Made by a program: the position numbers and the translations under genes. A DNA stretch of 30,294 nucleotides from a virus, in the IMG/VR virus record IMGVR_UViG_3300035698_008821, positions 1 through 30,294 of that record; one strand, written 5' to 3'. The notes beneath the pieces were generated by a model. It was not told the DNA's origin and did not search any database. It saw only the letters and a list, made by a program, of their open reading frames with translations. Shown piece by piece: positions 7,236 through 15,467 of the stretch; the stretch's first letter is position 1; every line of letters starts with the position of its first letter.

Positions 7236-7830
7236 GCGCACATGCATATGGGCAGAATTATGCGGTCTATGTAATAAGCCCGTGTGGGGGTGTGGACCTA
7301 CGGATTCCATAATAATGATAGTAGGCGAGGGTCCAGGATATCATGAGGACAAGCGTGGCCTACCATTCATTGGGAAGTCCGGGAAGGAATTGGATGTATA
7401 TTGCAAGAGATTTGCGAATATCGACAGGTATGCATGCTACATAACAAATGTTATATGCTGTAGGACAAATGATGACGACCGAGACCCTACACAGACTGAG
7501 ATCGAGATATGCAGCAGCCAGTATCTGGTGCCAACTCTACAGACAGTCAAGCCGCGATTCATAATAGCAGCAGGGGCAGTATCAGCCAGATGGTTTCTCG
7601 GGGATGCTGTGGATATGCATAAGGTACATGGGTTTGCATACTCATGGCAGGATCATGATGTGAGGGCAACAGTTATACCAGTGTATCATCCAAGTTATGG
7701 GCTGCATGCTACGAGGAATATGAAGTATGTGCAGGAGGACTTTGAGGCAGTGGGGAGGATAGTGAGAGGAAGACAGGGGATAAAGCAGGGGGATAAGATA
7801 AAGGGGGAGTATAAGTTATGGATAAAATAA
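7225..7830 (+). CDS. Family 4-like uracil-DNA glycosylase with Fe-S cluster
   Basis: This 201-residue protein has GEGPGYHED at residues 34-42, the water-activating motif of family 4/5 uracil-DNA glycosylases, followed by GLPFIGKSGKELD (45-57). YHPSYGL (154-160) is the second catalytic motif with His155. Four Cys residues fit a 4Fe-4S site: CGLC (13-16), C79 in ICCR, and C96 in EICSSQYL, the usual spacing for family 4. The enzyme removes uracil from DNA. In a phage this may guard against cytosine deamination or dUTP incorporation by the nearby polymerase. Start may be either ATG in ATGATG; both overlap the upstream gene. Confidence 0.88.
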   Translation: MMPKRTCIWAELCGLCNKPVWGCGPTDSIIMIVGEGPGYHEDKRGLPFIGKSGKELDVYCKRFANIDRYACYITNVICCRTNDDDRDPTQTEIEICSSQYLVPTLQTVKPRFIIAAGAVSARWFLGDAVDMHKVHGFAYSWQDHDVRATVIPVYHPSYGLHATRNMKYVQEDFEAVGRIVRGRQGIKQGDKIKGEYKLWIK

Positions 7831-8090
7831 ACATGATTGGAGATGATAGAGTAGATGTGTATGAGGATAACGGAAATCAACTTCTATTTATTTTTGTTAC
7901 CTGTGGTCAGGTGGTCTGTCTTCCACGTAGTGTTGGAACTAAATTGTGTGTAGATTATGGATTGCATATTAACACATTTGCTGCAAATAAGGAGAGAACA
8001 AGGTTGGCACATGAAGCGCATCTCGCACGGGAAGCTGAATTGGAAGCACTAAGAAAAGATCCAAGTTTGAAAGAAATGTATTCATTATGA
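7818..8090 (+). CDS. Hypothetical protein (90 aa)
   Basis: This 90-residue protein has an N-terminal beta-rich part (DDRVDVYEDNGNQLLFIFVT) and a helical C-terminus rich in Ala, Arg and Glu. It overlaps the glycosylase gene at its start and the polymerase gene by four bases (ATGA) at its end. No family is recognised. The tight coupling suggests it is made together with the polymerase N-terminal half. Confidence 0.65.
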   Translation: MDKINMIGDDRVDVYEDNGNQLLFIFVTCGQVVCLPRSVGTKLCVDYGLHINTFAANKERTRLAHEAHLAREAELEALRKDPSLKEMYSL

Positions 8091-9145
8091 ATCTTATCGC
8101 CATAGACTGTGAATGGGAAGCACATCATGCGCCCTGGAGTATACAATGGTCAGAGCATGTTGGAGAAGGCTGGGTATGGCTGGCAGACTCAGGTATACCA
8201 TTTCCTATGAAGGATGTGTTGGAGCATCCAGACACTCTCACGATATTCCATAACTCATTAGCGGACTTGCCCATACTCCACAAGCTTGGCATATATCCAT
8301 CCCACTTCACAGACACCATGATCATGGCGTACCTGTTGGGAATAGGACGCATAGGGCTTAAGGTGCTGGCATATAGATTTGCAGGTATGAATATGCGGAG
8401 TTATCTGGATGTTGTCCGGCCAGCTACAGAACGCAAGACAGCAGCGTATGTGGGGAGGATGATGGATATGGACTGGCCTGATCCGGATCCGGTAATAACG
8501 ATTAAGCCTACGGGAGAGCAGCATGTAGTATGGGGGCAGAATATAAAGAAGAGGGTAGGGGCATATATGAAGAAGTTGGCTAAGGGTACAGCCAAGATGA
8601 CTCCGCATGAGTACTGGATGGATAAGAAGCGGGAAGCTGATCGGGATATGGTGGAGCCTGTGCTTGGGGAATTGGAAGAAGGCTACCTGAGTGAAGTGCC
8701 ATTGGATGAGGCTGTGGAGTATGCAGGGCAGGATCCAGATGCCACACTGCGCATATACTCCATGCTTGATGCAATGGTGCAGGAACTGGGAGTGCAGGAG
8801 GCGTTGGAACGGGATTTGGATTGTGTTGAGATGGTGGTGGATATGATGGATAATGGGATGTTGCTGGATGTGGAGTACTTTAAGGAGTTGGAAATTGAGT
8901 TCCTGCTCAAGAAGGAACGGCTATTGGGCGAGGTGGAGGAGTTGGCCGGGCAGTATGTGAATCCAAATAGTCATTTGCAGGTGAGGGCTGCGTTGAATAA
9001 GCAGGGTGTTGTGGTGAAGGATACAAGCTCAGACACGCTGGATAGATTACGGGATGTGCCGTTGGTCATGGCGATACAAAACTACAGGGCTACGGATAAA
9101 CTACTGGGAACGTATGTTAAGAAGATGCCGAGGATGGTGTATTGA
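8087..9145 (+). CDS. polA: DNA polymerase I family A, N-terminal half (3'-5' exonuclease and thumb)
   Basis: This 352-residue protein is the first part of a family A polymerase. Exo I is IDCEWE with D7 and E9. Exo II is FHNSLADLPIL with D60. Exo III is EYAGQDPDAT with Y212 and D216. This is a complete DEDDy proofreading set. Residues ~230-350 form the thumb, ending NYRATDKLLGTYVKKMPRMVY. In intact polymerases the next residues lead straight into the TGR...NLQNIP motif; here a stop codon intervenes and the motif appears in the gene at 10036. It lacks a 5' nuclease domain, which is common in phage. The product needs the C-terminal half for synthesis but might proofread alone. Confidence 0.92.
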   Translation: MNLIAIDCEWEAHHAPWSIQWSEHVGEGWVWLADSGIPFPMKDVLEHPDTLTIFHNSLADLPILHKLGIYPSHFTDTMIMAYLLGIGRIGLKVLAYRFAGMNMRSYLDVVRPATERKTAAYVGRMMDMDWPDPDPVITIKPTGEQHVVWGQNIKKRVGAYMKKLAKGTAKMTPHEYWMDKKREADRDMVEPVLGELEEGYLSEVPLDEAVEYAGQDPDATLRIYSMLDAMVQELGVQEALERDLDCVEMVVDMMDNGMLLDVEYFKELEIEFLLKKERLLGEVEELAGQYVNPNSHLQVRAALNKQGVVVKDTSSDTLDRLRDVPLVMAIQNYRATDKLLGTYVKKMPRMVY

Positions 9146-10039
9146 TGAAAGAATATATTAATAAAGTAATATGTGGAGATTGCCTTGAAGTGATGAAGGA
9201 GATACCAGACAAGTCAATACCAGTTTTGTTCCCTATGTTCCGCATGGCGTGGTGAGCTTGGACAAGAACCCATATACCAATTTTATATTTCACACCTGAT
9301 GATGGTAATGGAAGAGTGTCGCAGGGTGCTGAAAAAGACAGGAACGCTGTGGGTTAATATAGGAGATAGTTATAGTGGAAGTGGTCGTGGGCCTACTGGC
9401 AAAAATGGAATAGGCAATCAAACAAAAAGACAAGGATTTGATACGCCCAAAATCACTCCACAATCTGCTCTTGCCAAATCCCTTGTTGCCATCCCTGCAC
9501 GGTTCCAGATTGCTATGATTGACAGTGGATGGGTATGCCGTAATGAGATAGTGTGGTACAAGCGGAACTGTATGCCTTCATCGGCAAAGGATAGATTCAC
9601 GGTGGACTTTGAGCCTATTTACTTCTTCACAAAGCAGGGGAAGTATTGGTTTGAACAGCAGAAAGAAAATACTACTGCTCCGGCAGGTAAACCTCGACCA
9701 TTTTCTAAAAAGGGAAATGTAGACAGAAACGATGTCGGTAGGATATATGAACCAAATGATAGCGGAGAGCGTAATTGCCGTACAGTCTGGGACATTACAA
9801 CCAAGCCATTCAAGGGAGCACACTTCGCAACCTTCCCGCCTAAACTTGCCGAGCGCATGATACTTGCCGGATGTCCTGAAGGCGGAACAGTACTTGACCC
9901 ATTCGGTGGTTCTGGTACTGTGGGTATGGTAGCAAAGAAACATAACAGGAATTATATACTCTTGGATGTTAATCCTGAGTATTGTGAAATGGCGCAGAAG
10001 CGTATAGATAACACACCAATACTAAGGTTATCAGAATGA
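9145..10039 (+). pseudogene. Beta-class DNA methyltransferase inserted in polA, frameshifted and missing its SPPY motif
   Basis: The gene begins at ATG 9145, overlapping the polymerase stop, with a typical start (NKVICGDCLEVMKEIPDKSI), then stops at TGA 9253-9255. A second frame continues from about 9245 (WRGELGQEP...ISHLMMVMEECRRVL) to 10039, with TLWVNIGDSY, RNEIVWYKRN, TTKPFKGAHFATFPPKL and the SAM-binding DPFGGSGTVGM near its end. This order fits N6-adenine/N4-cytosine methyltransferases of the N6_N4_Mtase family. The catalytic (D/S/N)PP(Y/W) expected between IPDKSI and GELGQEP is not found in any frame: only about 34 bases remain where roughly 60-70 are expected. An internal deletion with frameshift is likely. 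The open part from ATG 9299 (246 aa) could be translated but lacks the catalytic motif. Assembly error is an alternative. Confidence 0.75.
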
Positions 10040-10923
10040 ATAGACTCCACACATACCTATCCATGACACGCACAGGTACTGGACGACTGGCTTCCAGTTC
10101 GCCGAATCTTCAAAATATTCCAACTAGGTCTAAGGATGGTCAGAAGATACGTAAAGGGTTTACTGCATCCCCAGGCTGTAGCCTGCTCAGTATCGACTAT
10201 GGTGGTATTGAGATGCGGGTTACAGCCCATATGTCCCAAGACCCATACATGATGCAGATATTCTGGGAAGATGAGGATATCCACACCATGACAGCTCGTA
10301 GGATGTTCCAGAAGCCTGAGCCAATGCCAATCGACCCTAAGAAGGAGCGGTATCCGGCTAAGCGCACAGGATTTGGCGTACTCTACGGGATTACACCTGC
10401 AGGACTGGTGGATGTGTTCTACCATGATGGTGTGACGACATTTACTGAAGGCGACTGCGAGATGTTCATTCAGGACTGGTTCGATACATTCCCGGGAGTA
10501 GTTAAGTGGATAGTGTCAGTACATGCTGAGGCACGGCGTACTGGCATGGTACGGGATATGTTTGGACGGGTGCGACATACTCCGGAAGTGTATTCAGCAT
10601 TACAATATGTACGTGAAGCTGGATTGCGCCAGGCTGTGAATGCTCCTATTCAGTCAACTGCCCAAGGTATATTGAAGGAAGCGATGAAGCAACTGGTTGA
10701 ACCTTATAGAGCATGGAAGGCTGGAGGATTTCATGTGTTACCGTTGATGCAGATTCATGATGAGTTGATCTTCGAGGTTGAGGATGGGATATTAGAATAT
10801 GTTATCCCACAGTTTACACAGATCATGGTGGAAGCTGTTGAGTTGAGTGTGCCCATGAAAGTAGATGCTGAGGTGGGTAAAAATTGGGGTGACTTGAAGG
10901 AATGGGAGGGAGAATATGCCTGA
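10036..10923 (+). CDS. polA: DNA polymerase I family A, C-terminal half (palm and fingers)
   Basis: This 295-residue protein carries the polymerase active site. TGTGRLASSSPNLQNIP lies at residues 13-29. Motif A is SIDYGGIEMRV with D54. Motif B is the O-helix R105...K109...F113...Y117 with exact canonical spacing. Motif C is QIHDELIFEV with H241, D242 and E243. All catalytic residues are present, so the protein is not degraded. It starts at ATG 10036 inside the methyltransferase stop (ATGA), so it is translated by coupling. The first residues (NRLHTYLSMTRTG) match the strand that normally follows the thumb, so almost nothing was lost at the break. It would pair with the product of 8087-9145 as a two-subunit polymerase. 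Confidence 0.92.
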   Translation: MNRLHTYLSMTRTGTGRLASSSPNLQNIPTRSKDGQKIRKGFTASPGCSLLSIDYGGIEMRVTAHMSQDPYMMQIFWEDEDIHTMTARRMFQKPEPMPIDPKKERYPAKRTGFGVLYGITPAGLVDVFYHDGVTTFTEGDCEMFIQDWFDTFPGVVKWIVSVHAEARRTGMVRDMFGRVRHTPEVYSALQYVREAGLRQAVNAPIQSTAQGILKEAMKQLVEPYRAWKAGGFHVLPLMQIHDELIFEVEDGILEYVIPQFTQIMVEAVELSVPMKVDAEVGKNWGDLKEWEGEYA

Positions 10924-11077
10924 AGAAACTGCAATAGAAAAGGTGCAAAGAGTACGTACTTGGCTATATGGCATTAAATATGCAGAAGGGTGTCCTGAAT
11001 TTCACAATATGATATGTGCTCTTGATGATGTTGAAATAACACTTGAAAAACTTAGTAGTTGGTATGGTGATCACTAA
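10916..11077 (+). CDS. Hypothetical small protein (53 aa)
   Basis: ATG at 10916 follows GGGAGGGAGAAT and overlaps the end of the polymerase gene. The 53 residues are mostly helical (ETAIEKVQRVRTWLYGIKYA and MICALDDVEITLEKLSSW) and probably form a helical hairpin. No family is recognised. Confidence 0.6.
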   Translation: MPEETAIEKVQRVRTWLYGIKYAEGCPEFHNMICALDDVEITLEKLSSWYGDH

Positions 11078-11099
11078 AAAAGAATGGGAGGAATGAGTT

Positions 11100-11306
11100 A
11101 TGCCGAAGTTAGCTGAAGTAGAAGTTGCATTAATGGAATCTGCCAGATTTTGTAGAAGAGCAACAACATGGATAAAGGAATATAAAGAATATGATGAGTT
11201 GGGATTATCAAAGCCTATGGGGCAGCACAGTTCCAGCAGATTAATCCGGTCCAGTATGGACACATCAGAAGCACTCATCACAATGAGACATGGGAGGAAT
11301 AAATGA
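11100..11306 (+). CDS. Hypothetical small protein (68 aa)
   Basis: This 68-residue protein has a helical N-terminal half (AEVEVALMESARFCRRATTW) and a Ser/Arg-rich C-terminus. A GGGAGGAATGAGTT leader precedes the ATG and a similar GGGAGGAATAA precedes the next gene. It overlaps the next gene by 4 bases. The function is unknown. Confidence 0.6.
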   Translation: MPKLAEVEVALMESARFCRRATTWIKEYKEYDELGLSKPMGQHSSSRLIRSSMDTSEALITMRHGRNK

Positions 11307-11653
11307 AGTTAGAAGACGTTACAATGGTACAGGCAACAATGTTAGAAGCTGGTATGAAAATGCGCCAGGAAGCCAAGGAGATGGAGGATAAGGCCAAGGC
11401 ATTGAAGAAGGATGCAGATGAGATTATGCTCCCTATACTGGCGACATTGTATGATATGAAGATAGCAGATGATGTGTTGGGGAGTGTGTCTGTGGTTACA
11501 TCCAATAGAACATCATTCTCGCAGAATGCAGCTAAGGAAACACTATTGAATGCTGGTGTTTCTTCTGGCATTATAGCTTCAGCTTGGACAGAAGCACTAT
11601 CTATAAAATCTTCCACATCTGTCCGCTATACTAAGCCAAAGGAGCAGAAGTGA
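11303..11653 (+). CDS. Hypothetical coiled-coil protein, Gp157-like layout
   Basis: The 116 residues begin with a long charged helix (KMRQEAKEMEDKAKALKKDA). A beta-rich part (LGSVSVVTSNRTSF) and a C-terminal segment with a terminal strand (SVRYTKPKE) follow. The layout of coiled coil plus short beta region resembles phage Gp157-type proteins, but similarity is loose. It ends on the GTG start of the small terminase gene. The function is not known. Confidence 0.6.
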   Translation: MKLEDVTMVQATMLEAGMKMRQEAKEMEDKAKALKKDADEIMLPILATLYDMKIADDVLGSVSVVTSNRTSFSQNAAKETLLNAGVSSGIIASAWTEALSIKSSTSVRYTKPKEQK

Positions 11654-12291
11654 GTAATGTGAATTACAAGGAGATGGCACCAGGTACAAAGGAAACCATT
11701 GCTCAACGTGATGCCTTTACCCATTGGGTAAACATGGGTAAGGGCAGAACTCTGATTGGAGTACGTAAGCAGTTTGGTATGTCCAGTGCCACCATAAAAA
11801 AGTGGCACCATTTCTTCAAGTGGGATGAGAGGCTGCATGCAATGGAGTCTGAGGGGGAAGAAGTTATCCTGTTCAAGCCACCACAGTCTGCTAGGGACAC
11901 ACAGGACCTGGTGGAGTTGCGGGAACTCATAGCACGACTGAAGCGCATGGTGGATAGTGCATTCACTATCAATCCAGATACAGGCGAAGAAGAAGCATCA
12001 TTTGCCATAACTGATGTGAACAACTTTGTAAAGGTCACAAAGGAATATCGGGACTGTGTGGAGACATATGCTCGGCTACAGTCAAATCCAGCAGGAAAGA
12101 AGAAGGGTAAGGAAACCAATAAGATCGCGGATGTGGTAAACATGTTCATCGGGGGAGCAACTCAGGGGGAGCGACTTGAATTTATCGAGAGTACAGCAGA
12201 TAAAGGCATCACTGACTCAGGAGGAAATGGAAAACCTGAGCCAACAAGTGCGGAAGCAGATTATAAGGACATACCTGACAAAAGGGTGTAA
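11650..12291 (+). CDS. terS: Terminase small subunit
   Basis: This 213-residue protein begins at GTG 11650, overlapping the previous stop. Residues ~15-60 contain a helix-turn-helix (WVNMGKGRTLIGVRKQFGMS, then ATIKKWHHFFKWDERLHAME) that would recognise packaging sites. Helical oligomerisation segments follow (DLVELRELIARLKRMV). The C-terminus is polar and overlaps the large-subunit gene by up to 116 bases. Small terminase subunits bind phage DNA and hand it to the motor. The call rests on the HTH, size and position directly before TerL. Confidence 0.8.
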   Translation: MSNVNYKEMAPGTKETIAQRDAFTHWVNMGKGRTLIGVRKQFGMSSATIKKWHHFFKWDERLHAMESEGEEVILFKPPQSARDTQDLVELRELIARLKRMVDSAFTINPDTGEEEASFAITDVNNFVKVTKEYRDCVETYARLQSNPAGKKKGKETNKIADVVNMFIGGATQGERLEFIESTADKGITDSGGNGKPEPTSAEADYKDIPDKRV

Positions 12292-13696
12292 GACTGCTGG
12301 GGATGTGAAGGAGTTCCTCGCGGCATTACAGGAGCCAAAGGTGGGTACGAAGGTGAACTGTGGTAGGGCAGATCATGTATCACCCTTCAGCGCACTTAGT
12401 GATATCCTATTGGATAAGGTGTTATACTATATTATATGGGCATGTAGGGCAGGTAGCAAGACGTTCCTGTATGGTGGATTGGATACGTGGTATAAGTCAT
12501 GTGTGAATCCAAGGTTGGAGACGAAGATCTTGGGAGGAAGTGAAGGGCAGTCACAGTTATCGTACGAGGCTATTGCTACATTCTGGCTGCTTACGGATAT
12601 GGAGAAAGAGTTCCTGGTGCGTCCTATGCTCAAGCAATCTGCCCAGTGGAAGAATGGGAGTAAGGTGAGTATATTGACCGCATCCAGTAAGAGTGTGCGG
12701 GGGCCACATCCTCAGATATTGAAACTGGATGAGGTGGATGAGATTGATGAGACAATATACAATGATGCGTTGTCACAGCCTCAAGCCAAGTACGGTTATC
12801 CAAGTTCCCTTGGACAGTTCTCGACCAATCACAATATAGATGGTCAGATGGATCGGGCTATTGAGAAGGCAATTACTGTTGGCACTCCTGTGTATAAGTA
12901 CTGCGTATGGGAAATATTGGAGTCCTGTCGGGACTACTCCTGCTCCACTTGCAAACTAGCAGCTATTTGCCCGGGCACACACATGAAGGAAGCTGATGGG
13001 TACTATACTATTGAAGATTTCATTAGCAAAATGAACACACTGTCATGGGATGCTATCCAGAGGGATTGGCTGTGTGTTAAGCTCGGGCGCGGGGATCTGG
13101 TATATCAGGAGGAGTATAATGAGGATGTGAACTTGGTGAACAGGCCACTGAAGTTGGATGAGCCTGTTGGATTAAGTCTTGACTGGGGAGGTACGGATCC
13201 ATTCTCAGCAGGTGTATGGCAGAAGATGGATGTAGATGCATGGCTGAGAGTGACAGAGGTGTTCCTGCCATCTGTGGGAATGTCTGCGACTAATCCTAAG
13301 TTCATAGCACAATGTAAGAGTAAACCGTGGTGGAAACTTGTGAAATGGATTGTATATGATAACTCCAGACCGGATCTTATAAATGAGTGGAAAGGAGAAT
13401 TTGCAGGTAGGAGTATACAGTTCATACCAGCAGATAGGACGGATATTGATGCTGGCATAGAATGTGTGAAGAATGCAATGTGTCCTGCATTAGGTGCACC
13501 ATTGCTGTTTGTGAATAGGTCATGTGCCAATTGGAGAAGGGAGATCAGACAGTATTCAGTGAATCCTAAGACGGGGAAGATCATTGATAAGCACAACCAT
13601 ACGATGGATGAGACACGCTATTTTATTCAGAAGATGATTAAGAGGGTGGATACAGGATACTTTTCGATGCTTGAACAGGACGTGAGTCCAGAATAA
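12176..13696 (+). CDS. terL: Terminase large subunit (packaging ATPase and nuclease)
   Basis: This 506-residue protein has a Walker A at 89-96 (ACRAGSKT), Walker B at 181-189 (ILKLDEVDE) with the coupling Glu, and a C-terminal RNase H-like nuclease with D336 (LSLDWGGTD), D395 (IVYDNSRPD) and D478 (HTMDETRYF). It drives DNA into the prohead and cuts it. Between ATPase and nuclease lies a Cys cluster, C251, C256, C259 and C265, that may bind zinc or iron-sulfur. The start is uncertain: TTG 12176 has a GGGGGAG site but overlaps TerS by 116 bases; ATG 12227 removes 17 residues. Confidence 0.92.
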   Translation: MNLSRVQQIKASLTQEEMENLSQQVRKQIIRTYLTKGCKTAGDVKEFLAALQEPKVGTKVNCGRADHVSPFSALSDILLDKVLYYIIWACRAGSKTFLYGGLDTWYKSCVNPRLETKILGGSEGQSQLSYEAIATFWLLTDMEKEFLVRPMLKQSAQWKNGSKVSILTASSKSVRGPHPQILKLDEVDEIDETIYNDALSQPQAKYGYPSSLGQFSTNHNIDGQMDRAIEKAITVGTPVYKYCVWEILESCRDYSCSTCKLAAICPGTHMKEADGYYTIEDFISKMNTLSWDAIQRDWLCVKLGRGDLVYQEEYNEDVNLVNRPLKLDEPVGLSLDWGGTDPFSAGVWQKMDVDAWLRVTEVFLPSVGMSATNPKFIAQCKSKPWWKLVKWIVYDNSRPDLINEWKGEFAGRSIQFIPADRTDIDAGIECVKNAMCPALGAPLLFVNRSCANWRREIRQYSVNPKTGKIIDKHNHTMDETRYFIQKMIKRVDTGYFSMLEQDVSPE

Positions 13697-13713
13697 AATG
13701 GAGGGCATAAATC

Positions 13714-13875
13714 ATGAATAACTGGCAATTTATCACGATCGTTATGTGGCTGATAGTAATAGCAAATACAGTAGTACCTAATCCCACAGGGTTTAATGCA
13801 ACAGCAATTATACTTTGCACTGTTATTAGTTTTTTTAGTCTTATAAAAGCATTGCACGACTCTTTTCAGAAATAG
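13714..13875 (+). CDS. Small membrane protein with two hydrophobic segments (53 aa)
   Basis: ATG at 13714 follows a GGAGGG site with a slightly long spacer. The 53 residues contain two hydrophobic segments, FITIVMWLIVIANTVV and AIILCTVISFFSLI, with a short PNPTG turn between. A hairpin-like membrane protein is expected. Size would allow a holin or a superinfection-type protein, but there is no lysis gene nearby and the call is open. Similar short sequences flank it (TGAGTCCAGAATA before, TGAGTCCGGAGTA after), as if the gene had been inserted after terL. Confidence 0.55.
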   Translation: MNNWQFITIVMWLIVIANTVVPNPTGFNATAIILCTVISFFSLIKALHDSFQK

Positions 13876-13959
13876 CATGAGTCCGGAGTAGAATAGTGGT
13901 GATTCCCAGCAATGGGTCATGTGTTGTGTGGCAGTAGGATGTATAGTAAAATATTTCCC

Positions 13960-13988
13960 TTGACATAATCTACATCACTGCATAATTT
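13960..13988 (+). promoter_or_regulatory. Sigma70-type promoter for the head genes
   Basis: TTGACA at 13960-13965 and TAATTT at 13983-13988 have a 17-base spacer, giving a start near 13995 and a leader of about 40 bases before the portal GTG. This gap of roughly 160 bases is one of few in the window, which supports a real promoter for late head genes. Confidence 0.5.
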
Positions 13989-14033
13989 GTACAATATAAA
14001 GTACTATTAGTAAATACCATAGGAGAAGTAGAC

Positions 14034-15467
14034 GTGAACATAGTGGATAAGGTGTTTAAGTTTGTGGATAACGGCCGGGAAATATCTCGTCTGCGTGAGA
14101 ATAATGACCTGCTTAACAAGTCTCTGCAAGCAGCATCTAATATAATAACAGCACAGACTGACTCCGATACCACAGCAGCCTACAGAGGAAACCCCTATAC
14201 AACCTTCACTGCACAGGTTAATGAGTTATCCAAGAAGTACAGCAATCTATCCAAATGGGGTTGCTTGATGGCTAAGAATATTGTGGATGTCCGGGCAGCA
14301 TTCCTGATAGGATCGGGTATATCTGTGGTGAAAAGGGATAGCTTTAAGGGGGATGCTACCCGGGAGTTGCAATTCCTGCGGGAGTTTGTGGAATTCAATA
14401 AGCTTGATTCCAGCTATCCTAATGAGTTAGCAAAGGAAGGTGAGATAGAAGGAAGAGTGTTGTTGCGCATAGTTCCAGATACAGACACAGGGATGATAAG
14501 GGTAATACATACACCATGGAGAATAGTACCATACCAGGTACTACCAGATGCACCTAATTTCTATAGGTATATTAAAGTTAAGTACCAAGGATCTGAAGTA
14601 AATAAAGGATCGTCTGCATTATTCCCAGGTGAAACATACAATAATAGTTTGGATTTAACCGAGGATGAGTTTGTGTATATACGGCTCGGTGGGAATATAT
14701 ATGAGCCTAATATCACCCCATCCAAGACAGCATTTGTACTTGGTCCTGTTGAATACCTGGATAAAGACCTATGGGATTGGCGCAAGATAAACCATATGTA
14801 TGCTGCTCCTACTCCGGTATTTGAGTTTGATAAAGAGTCAGTGGATGAGGCAAGACGTACTGAGGCGTATGTAAAGAAGAAGGACTGGCGCATAGGCAAG
14901 GCGATTGTTATTGCAGGTGGTAAGTTCAACTTGGTAGTACATAAGGGTGAAGGCTTCACCACAATAGAGAAGTCCATCCAGACAGACATACAGATCATAT
15001 CAGGGGCTACAGGAGTTCCTGTGCACTTTCTTGGATTCCCTAACCTGTTGTCCAATAGGGCTACTGCTGAGAACTTACTGGAGCTAATCCAGCTTAGTAC
15101 GGATAAGGAGCGTGATGCGTGGACAGGTGGGTATACTGAGTTAATGTATAAAGCAATACTAATGTATAATGAGGTTAATAATCAAAATCTCAACCCGGAT
15201 GCATGCAAAGTCACAATACCTTTTACATCTAGTGCAACACTGTCATACATTAGCGAGGTGTATTTGCCTATGTATATAGCAGGTGCTATGTCACTGGATC
15301 AGCTATTATCATACATCACAAATGTAGATCCTGAAAAGGAAATAGTACGCATAAAGGCTGAGAAAAAGGAACGAGAAGCAGAAGATATGGCAAAAGAAAA
15401 AGAACTATCAAAGGTGGTAAAAAATGCAGCAGACAATAAGAGCCGAACTTCAGGCGATGGCGAGTAA
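14034..15467 (+). CDS. Portal protein (SPP1 gp6-like)
   Basis: This 477-residue protein starts at GTG 14034 behind AGGAGAAG. The N-terminal region (NLSKWGCLMAKNIVDVRAAF, then LIGSGISVV), the stem and clip region with DTDTGMIRVI and WRIVPYQVLP, and the C-terminal TGVPVHFLGF...NRATAENLLELI pattern are typical of SPP1-type portals, which form the dodecameric DNA gate at one capsid vertex. The last 35 residues are a highly charged helix. The position after terL is as expected. It overlaps the next gene by 44 bases. Confidence 0.88.
   Translation: MNIVDKVFKFVDNGREISRLRENNDLLNKSLQAASNIITAQTDSDTTAAYRGNPYTTFTAQVNELSKKYSNLSKWGCLMAKNIVDVRAAFLIGSGISVVKRDSFKGDATRELQFLREFVEFNKLDSSYPNELAKEGEIEGRVLLRIVPDTDTGMIRVIHTPWRIVPYQVLPDAPNFYRYIKVKYQGSEVNKGSSALFPGETYNNSLDLTEDEFVYIRLGGNIYEPNITPSKTAFVLGPVEYLDKDLWDWRKINHMYAAPTPVFEFDKESVDEARRTEAYVKKKDWRIGKAIVIAGGKFNLVVHKGEGFTTIEKSIQTDIQIISGATGVPVHFLGFPNLLSNRATAENLLELIQLSTDKERDAWTGGYTELMYKAILMYNEVNNQNLNPDACKVTIPFTSSATLSYISEVYLPMYIAGAMSLDQLLSYITNVDPEKEIVRIKAEKKEREAEDMAKEKELSKVVKNAADNKSRTSGDGE

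Noticed and set aside
9143-10038. Group I intron or intein splitting the polymerase
   Set aside because: The insert is filled by methyltransferase codons with no room for intron structure, and there is no Cys/Ser start or His-Asn end of an intein at the junctions.
13714-13875. Holin call for the small two-segment membrane protein
   Set aside because: No endolysin or other lysis gene is near, and length alone is not enough.
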